Assembly (NCBI GenBank): GCA_029204225.1
Contig: CM055104.1
Location: 46,880,451 to 46,944,450, forward strand
Direction of reading: 5' to 3'
Origin: Diphasiastrum complanatum
Taxonomy: Eukaryota > Streptophyta > Lycopodiopsida > Lycopodiales > Lycopodiaceae
DNA: 64,000 nucleotides
The position numbers and the translations under genes were made by a program. Below the pieces are notes generated by a model. It made no database searches and had not been told where the DNA came from. It worked only from the letters and a program-made list of their open reading frames with translations. Within the stretch, counting starts at the first letter, position 1; every line of letters starts with the position of its first letter. Of the stretch, positions 26,001 to 34,343 are shown piece by piece.

Positions 26001-29000
26001 TGCATGTGTCTGATTCAAAGAGAGCTACTTGAAGCCAAGCTCGATGTACACTTCTTGTTTTGACTGTGAGGCAACTGACCAGTGATGGAATTGTGAAAGT
26101 CAAGTTTTGCGTGATGGACATGGTGCTTCAAACAAACGCGAAGAGATAGTTCGGATGCGGATCAAACTGGTGCGACCCCTTGGCTTTCCACGAGGTCAAT
26201 GGTTACATTTGGGCTGATTCAAAGAGCTACTTCAAGCCAAGTGAGAGGTGCATTGCAGAGTACTCAATCTTTGCCTACCTTAAAAAGCCAAGATGGAAAA
26301 GTATCAAGATCAGGCTGGGACAAGGAGAGAAATCAAGGTGCAGAAGCAACAAGGCACGGAGTGGACCATAAAGTGGGCAATCAAACGATAAATCCTTTGG
26401 GCTCAGGGAGCCTTGATACCTGTGCGGAACTGATCAAATCTGGAGCTCAGGGAGCTCAACACAAAGTGCATCAAGGACAAATCAGGAGCTCAAAGGAGTT
26501 CCAAAGTCGAAAGTCAGAAGCGACAGGGGCGAACATTCCAAAGAAAGGCCTCTGTCACCAGTTAATAAGGTTCTTGGGTTTTACGAAAGCGATATCAAAT
26601 CTACGCTTTTCCCAGACAAAGATATATTTTCAAGTTATGTAATTTTTCAATACAAAGAGCTGAGCCTCCGACTTGTGGTGTGCCAGCTTCAATGTTAATA
26701 AAAAGTGGCCAGTAAATTGAAAACTGTGCCAGGTAGCTTAAATGTATAGTTATTTTAATTGGGAGACACCTTTACTTTCATCTGACATCTGATGAGGACA
26801 TCAGATTTTATAAAGGTGGGGTGGATGTTGTAAAGCTACCTTTACAAGCTTTACTTCCGGCGCCATTGGCGCTAGCTATGTCCCCGGCGCCAGCAGCGCC
26901 CCTGCTGCTCCCGGCGCCAACGGCGCCGGCCCGGTGCCACTGTGGCCAGAATCTAGCAGGCGCCAAGTTCCTATGGCTGAAAATCTTTGATTGGTTCTAG
27001 CGGAGTCCAGAGAGCTCAAATCGATGTGCAATCACCTTACACGATCTAGGCATGATTAAAGGAAGCCTGAGGATCAATAAAATCTAGAGAGAGAAAATGA
27101 CTTTCTAGAAAGAGAAAATCCTAGAGAGAGAAAAACGTGCTTTACCAGCTTGGGTAGAGTGCTTGGTATGAGGGGGGGGTGCCGAATCACACCAATACTA
27201 TAGGGGAGTGCGAGTTGCGACTCAGGGCGAGCTCCAACCAAGTCTCAGCCTCCCTTGCTGGAATGTTGTCATGACTCTCGCTTGGCATGCTAGCGCCCCG
27301 GAGACTAGGGTCGGTCACACACTTGAAATGTAACCTTCTCAGATTTATCAATAAAGTGGGATTTTCCTCAAACTGACTCTGATTACCCTCTGGGTTTCAG
27401 TGTTCGGTAAAAGCGCCAATTGTAAGGCCGCTTCCAAATTTTTAAGTTGGCACATAGCTGAGGTCGTATCCTGGGACGCCAGTGGTATGCCGTCGGGACC
27501 ATTCGGTCCGTGGCGCCAGCGGTATGCTGTCGGGACCATTTGGTCCAGGAACTGGTTGTCTCCATATCTGTCACGACTTGTGGTCCTGAGTGTTCCTTGC
27601 ATGAACGTGAATGGGTTAAGCTCTTGGGGAACGGGCTCTAACCTGTCGGCTGAGTTGAATGGCTTGCTTGGGTGGAAGTTACCTGTTTATGGCTGTCCAA
27701 TCTGGCGTGGCGCCAGGTTGGCTTCCAGCGCTCGTGATGAAGCTTTCAGTTGGTTAAGTCTGATGTAAGTCAGACCGCTTGCTTGGAATGGATGTTACTC
27801 GTTTGTAACGAAGCTTCGAGTTGGTTAAGTTTGATGTATGTCGGGCGGCTTGCTTGGAGGGAAGTCACCCACATCGGGACCCCCAATCTAGCATGGCGCC
27901 AGGTTGGATCTCAATGTTGGTTTTCGGAACTTCAAGTTTCTTAAGTCTGATCATTGTTGGCGAGTTGGCTGCTTGTATGCCAAGTGGGTTGGGTGGCAAG
28001 AGTTGAAGGCTGGGAAGCTAAGTCGTGCATCCCGGCTCCCTTTGGGATGCCTCCGCTACATGTGGTATCAAAGCCGACTGGCCGGTCAGCTATGCGGATC
28101 TCATGGAAATGGCCACGGTTTGGGGTTCATCAAGACAACTGTTGTGCAAGGTGCTGCCCACAATGTAAGCACGGGTGCGTCCACGGTCGGGGTGGTCGGC
28201 AGAACGGGGGACTTGATGAGTCAAGGTGCTGCCCTTGAGGTGTAAGCACGGTCAGTTCTCGCGGTTCGGGCTTGGCGCTGTCTGCACGTAGGACAGATGA
28301 GGCAGTGTGTTGCCATTAGGTTGGTGTAAGCACGGTCTGTGCCTTGTGGGGTGCGGGGCGACATATTCGAACTGTATGGGTTAACCATTGATACAGAGAT
28401 GCTGCTCGAATTCGGGTGTAAAGCACAGGTGGTTAGCTGCCGGTGCGGGATAGCTGCTGATCGTTTAGCTATAAGGGCTATCGACCAAAAAGTGGTGGGG
28501 CGTGACTGAGGCAATGTGCTGCTTAATGATGAAAGCACGGATAGTTGGAGGGGTGTCCTATGTGGGCTAATTCTGTGATCGATTTGTATGGGCGCGGCCA
28601 GGCAAAGGTCTGTTGGCAGGACCATCTCAAAGGGGGACCTTGTCTTTGTTACTTGTTAGTAAACCTACCTGAGTGTCTTACTTGTATGTATTCGTGGTGA
28701 GTCTTAGTACTCGTGCTTTGCCTGGTTTGCATGATTGCTTGTGCTACAAGGAGCTGATGGCTCGAGAAGGAACCTTTTCTTTTGAAGGCTGATACCATCA
28801 AACCAAGAGGACTACAAAATCTGTGGGGCGGATTTGCAGTTCAAGTACTCACACGTGAACGACAACGAAATGACTCAATGTTTGCAAAGGATGGATGGCT
28901 AGCCTGTTTCTTGGGTTAGTTTCATTTGCGACAACGCCCACCAGACGCAAGCAGGAAGTCAAAAGTTGGAAAGGGCAATTTCAAGGGAGATCTTCTATGG

Positions 29001-31961
29001 AGCAGTTGGTCTTCATTTTGGGACGGCCACCTTCGGAACTGAAAACTCACTGAGCATGGGTGATATCTAGTATCAGTTGGGTTTTTCCTCAATGGGGAAA
29101 GACTAGGATCCTCTTCAGAGATTGGCCACAAGTTGGATCGAGCCATAATCCTAGCAGATGGGAAGCAAAGTGCTGGAAAGGCTTTTTGTCCGAAGAACTC
29201 TACTCTAAGTCCGATCAGCTGATTTTATAAGTGGAGGGGAACTATCACACACACCTCTCTCTTGGGGCAAATTTTGAATGAAAAGTTGATCAAAACGGGG
29301 GCAAATCCAAGGTGACCTAGCCATACTCACACGAGGAGACTGGCGAACTTTGGACCTAATAAGTTGACAAGTTGTGGAAAGGAAAGCTTGTTATAGGCTT
29401 TCTGTGGACCAGCAATGATGAGGAAACATATGAGTACGCTTGCTTGTGTTACATGTAAGGCAACTGATCAATGAAGGAACTGTGAAAGTTGAGTCTTGCA
29501 TGAGAGACTTGGTATTTCGAACGGACGCTAAGGGACAGTTCGCGTTGAGATCGGACTAGTGCAAACTCTGGGTGCATGTGTCTGATTCAAAGAGAGCTAC
29601 TTGAAGCCAAGCTCGATGTACACTTCTTGTTTTGACTGTGAGGCAACTGACCAGTGATGGAATTGTGAAAGTCAAGTTTTGCGTGATGGACATGGTGCTT
29701 CAAACAAACGCGAAGAGATAGTTCGGATGCGGATCAAACTGGTGCGACCCCTTGGCTTTCCACGAGGTCAATGGTTACATTTGGGCTGATTCAAAGAGCT
29801 ACTTCAAGCCAAGTGAGAGGTGCATTGCAGAGTACTCAATCTTTGCCTACCTTAAAAAGCCAAGATGGAAAAGTATCAAGATCAGGCTGGGACAAGGAGA
29901 GAAATCAAGGTGCAGAAGCAACAAGGCACGGAGTGGACCATAAAGTGGGCAATCAAACGATAAATCCTTTGGGCTCAGGGAGCCTTGATACCTGTGCGGA
30001 ACTGATCAAATCTGGAGCTCAGGGAGCTCAACACAAAGTGCATCAAGGACAAATCAGGAGCTCAAAGGAGTTCCAAAGTCGAAAGTCAGAAGCGACAGGG
30101 GCGAACATTCCAAAGAAAGGCCTCTGTCACCAGTTAATAAGGTTCTTGGGTTTTACGAAAGCGATATCAAATCTACGCTTTTCCCAGACAAAGATATATT
30201 TTCAAGTTATGTAATTTTTCAATACAAAGAGCTGAGCCTCCGACTTGTGGTGTGCCAGCTTCAATGTTAATAAAAAGTGGCCAGTAAATTGAAAACTGTG
30301 CCAGGTAGCTTAAATGTATAGTTATTTTAATTGGGAGACACCTTTACTTTCATCTGACATCTGATGAGGACATCAGATTTTATAAAGGTGGGGTGGATGT
30401 TGTAAAGCTACCTTTACAAGCTTTACTTCCGGCGCCATTGGCGCTAGCTATGTCCCTGGCGCCAGCAGCGCCCCTGCTGCTCCCGGCGCCAACGGCGCCG
30501 GCCCGGTGCCACTGTGGCCAGAATCTAGCAGGCGCCAAGTTCCTATGGCTGAAAATCTTTGATTGGTTCTAGCGGAGTCCAGAGAGCTCAAATCGATGTG
30601 CAATCACCTTACACGATCTAGGCATGATTAAAGGAAGCCTGAGGATCAATAAAATCTAGAGAGAGAAAATGACTTTCTAGAAAGAGAAAATCCTAGAGAG
30701 AGAAAAACGTGCTTTACCAGCTTGGGTAGAGTGCTTGGTATGAGGGGGGGGTGCCGAATCACACCAATACTATAGGGGAGTGCGAGTTGCGACTCAGGGC
30801 GAGCTCCAACCAAGTCTCAGCCTCCCTTGCTGGAATGTTGTCATGACTCTCGCCTTGACATGCTAGTGCCCCGGAGACTAGGGTCGGTCACACACTTGAA
30901 ATGTAACCTTCTCAGATTTATCAATAAAGTGGGATTTTCCTCAAACTGACTCTGATTACCCTCTGGGTTTCAGTGTTCGGTAAAAGCGCCAATTGTAAGG
31001 CCGCTTCCAAATTTTTAAGTTGGCACATAGCTGAGGTCGTATCCTGGGACGCCAGTGGTATGCCGTCGGGACCATTCGGTCCGTGGCGCCAGCGGTATGC
31101 TGTCGGGACCATTTGGTCCAGGAACTGGTTGTCTCCATATCTGTCACGGCTTGTGGTTCTGAGTGTTCCTTGCATGAACGTGAATGGGTTAAGCTCTTGG
31201 GGAACGGGCTCTAACCTGTCGGCTGAGTTGGATGGCTTGCTTGGGTGGAAGTTACCTGTTTATGGCTGTCCAATCTGGCGTGGCGCCAGGTTGGCTTCCA
31301 GCGCTCGTGACGAAGCTTTCAGTTGGTTAAGTCTGATGTAAGTCAGACCGCTTGCTTGGAATGGATGTTACTCGTTTGTAACGAAGCTTCGAGTTAGTTA
31401 AGTTTGATGTATGTCGGGCGGCTTGCTTGGAGGGAAGTCACCCACATCGGGACCCCCAATCTAGCATGGCGCCAGGTTGGATCTCAATGTTGGTTTTCGG
31501 AACTTCAAGTTGCTTAAGTCTGATCGTTGTTGGCGAGTTGGCTGCTTGTATGTCAAGTGGGTTGGATGGCAAGAGTTGAAGGCTGGGAAGCTAAGTCGTC
31601 GGCTCCCTTTGGGATGCCTGCGCTACACTACCTCTCTCCTCTCACTCACCATCTCTCACTCTCACTAACCTGCTCGTCATCTCTCCCTCTAACTAACCTG
31701 CTCATGATCTGCTCATTCGTCCCTCCTCATTCATGTCCTCTTGGCAGCGCTTGCTACAAATTGCATTCATTATGCGTCACTAATCACGTACCTCCCTCTC
31801 TCTCTCGCTGAAGAAATGTGGACTAGGTTGAAGCATGTGTAATCGTTATGGAAAGGAAGCAATTGCTTACACTTCAGGCTAGTAAGCGAGAGTGCCAAAG
31901 CCTTGACGCAGCTTCACCACCCTGCAATACTTGCATACTTTCTTCACCGCTGCCCTCACCT

Positions 31962-31996
<35 letters not shown>

Positions 31997-32175
31997 GCGC
32001 TCGCCCTCTTCCTCTCGAAAATTCAGAAATTCTCTTTCCAGAACACGTGTTCTCTCTCAAAAATCAATGTGTGCCTTTCAATCCATTTCAATTGCCCTTC
32101 AAGTGGCCATTACATACGTTTTAGGGCAAACGTGGACCAATAGAATTTTAGAAAACCCATTTTGTCTAACTGGGG

Positions 32176-32239
<64 letters not shown>

Positions 32240-33597
32240 CGCAGCTGCTGGCACCTGCATCGCGCTGCTAGCGCCTGATCCATCGCTGTTGTTGGCGCCT
32301 GCTCCTTCGCTGCTGGCACCTGATCCATCACTGCTGCTGGCGCCTGCTCCTTCGTTGATGTTGGCACCCTCCATCGCGCTGCTACCACTCTATTTTGAGC
32401 CTGTCCCGCTGATGGTGCCTAGCTAGTTGATCCTTGCTTGCCCATCCCTCAGATCTGCAAAATGCCTCGTCGCAAAGGTGTTATTCCTGATCCATCTTCT
32501 GTTTCCATCATTGCCTCGGCCTCACAACCAGATCCAACTTCTCCTACTACCTCTATGCCCATTGCAAATTCCTATCTCTCCATCAAATCCTATTCCCAAC
32601 AATAAAACTACTGTAGCTATTCCCTTGACTCCAGACACTCCAAAAGCACCTGCTTCTCTCCCCACCTTAGTCCGTCTTCTTCATGAGGATCAACTCCGTC
32701 TATTTGAATACCTTCACAATCACAGAGAGAAACTTGCTTCCCATGATTCTCTACTTTTTGCGGTGCAATCGCACCTTTAGAAGCTAGACACTTCCATTGA
32801 AGCACTCAAGAAGGAAGTTGCAGTTATCAAAAGTGAAACTTCTTCCCAAATCGCTACTTCAGCTAAAATTCAGCAGCTCGAAAGTCAGGTGGAACAACAC
32901 CATACGGCTGTCCAATCATGGGCAGATGTACTTAAAGGTTCGTCTACAACTATCTCTCCACCTTCGCCCTCACCTTCGTTTTTCTCAGCCACATTCAACG
33001 AGGGCCATCTGCGAGAACACAAAGCTCTCAATGTTCGTGTTAGAGGTATTCCGAACTCCCAAAATGCTGTTGAAGAAGCTGAAAAGTTTTTGGAAGGAAA
33101 TCTTCAGCACCATAGCAAAGGTATGGAAACTGCTTGGCGACCTAAGGACCCAGATACTCTTGTCATCCGCTTCACATCAGTTTCTCACTGGTGCGAAGTT
33201 TTAGGGAACGATCTAAATTTCGTGATATCAAAATCTATTTGGATGAAGATCTTACTTTCATCCAAGTCCAAGAACGTAAAAGGGCAAGACAAGAAGCTCT
33301 GTCAACTGGCAAACGGCTTATCTATCGTGACGGCATTATCAGATTTGTGGATCGTAAGCCTATAGTTAATGAGAGTAGAGTTTGAGTTAGTGAAATGAAG
33401 AGATGTCCAGTTGAGCATGTAAGTAGTACACGTACCATATAATCCTGGCAATATCACTCTCTTCTTAGTTCATTTGGTTTTAGTTAGAATGTTTTGACGA
33501 CACTGTTCCGTCTTGTTTCCATCTCATCTAACGTACTTGTTCATCTTATACGCCTTTCGGCATGGAAAAGACGTTAATAAAGCTTTCTTTCTTTTTT

Positions 33598-33680
<83 letters not shown>

Positions 33681-34049
33681 AAATGTTGATCAAAATTGGG
33701 AAATTGTACCTTAGTGTCAAGCATAAGTGCAATTACATTGTCCACCACTTGAGAATTATATTCTTTGACAAGGTCAATCACTTTTTTGTGAGATGCATGA
33801 TCTCCATGCGACATATTCAGGCGAGCCACATTCATACCTGCTTCAGCCAACTTCCAGATCATTTCCCTTGTGTTTGTGGAGGGACCAATCGTACAAACTA
33901 TTTTTGTTTTCCGTTGTATGCTTGAATCCAGTCCATGACCACTAGTCCTTTCACCTGACTCATGTAGTTGCTCCCAAGGACTTAATTGTTCCTGCCACAA
34001 ATAGAAACAAAGCATTCACTCACAATTTTCTCCAAAAAGTTGAAGCCAC

Positions 34050-34106
<57 letters not shown>

Positions 34107-34279
34107 GGCCTTTGTACCATATATTCGTGGCCATAAATCTATGCTTAGTTAGCTAGGTGATTTAGTTAGTTTGGTTGATGAAATTGATAAGTCCTTGTTT
34201 CCATCTTTCTAATGTACTTTTTTTGTCTTATATGCCTTAGGGCATAAAAAAGACGTTAATGCATCTTCTTCTTCTTCTC

Positions 34280-34343
<64 letters not shown>

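Larger units (their letters stand above)
23270..31632 (+). mobile_element. tandem LTR retrotransposon: LTR-internal-LTR-internal-LTR
   Basis: The outer flanks CTACC (23270-23274 and 31628-31632) form a 5-bp target duplication around the whole structure. There are three LTRs, at 23275-24488, 26826-28060 and 30398-31627, each beginning TGTTGTAAAG and ending CTACA. They are separated by two 2,337-bp internal regions at 24489-26825 and 28061-30397. A PBS follows each of the first two LTRs and a purine tract (AAAGGTGGGGTGGA) precedes each of the last two. No gag or pol frame is present, so it is a non-autonomous element of LARD type. It lies in intron 2 of the kinase gene, antisense to it. Confidence 0.95.

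Noticed and set aside
26199-26642. 147-codon plus-strand frame repeated at 29771-30214
   Set aside because: Open but of unusual composition, with no gag or pol motif, and just before the polypurine tract. Not supported as a gene.
31848-32426. 192-codon plus-strand open frame
   Set aside because: Mostly Ser/Leu runs from (CT)n and a GC-rich minisatellite. No protein-like composition; treated as LINE 5' region.
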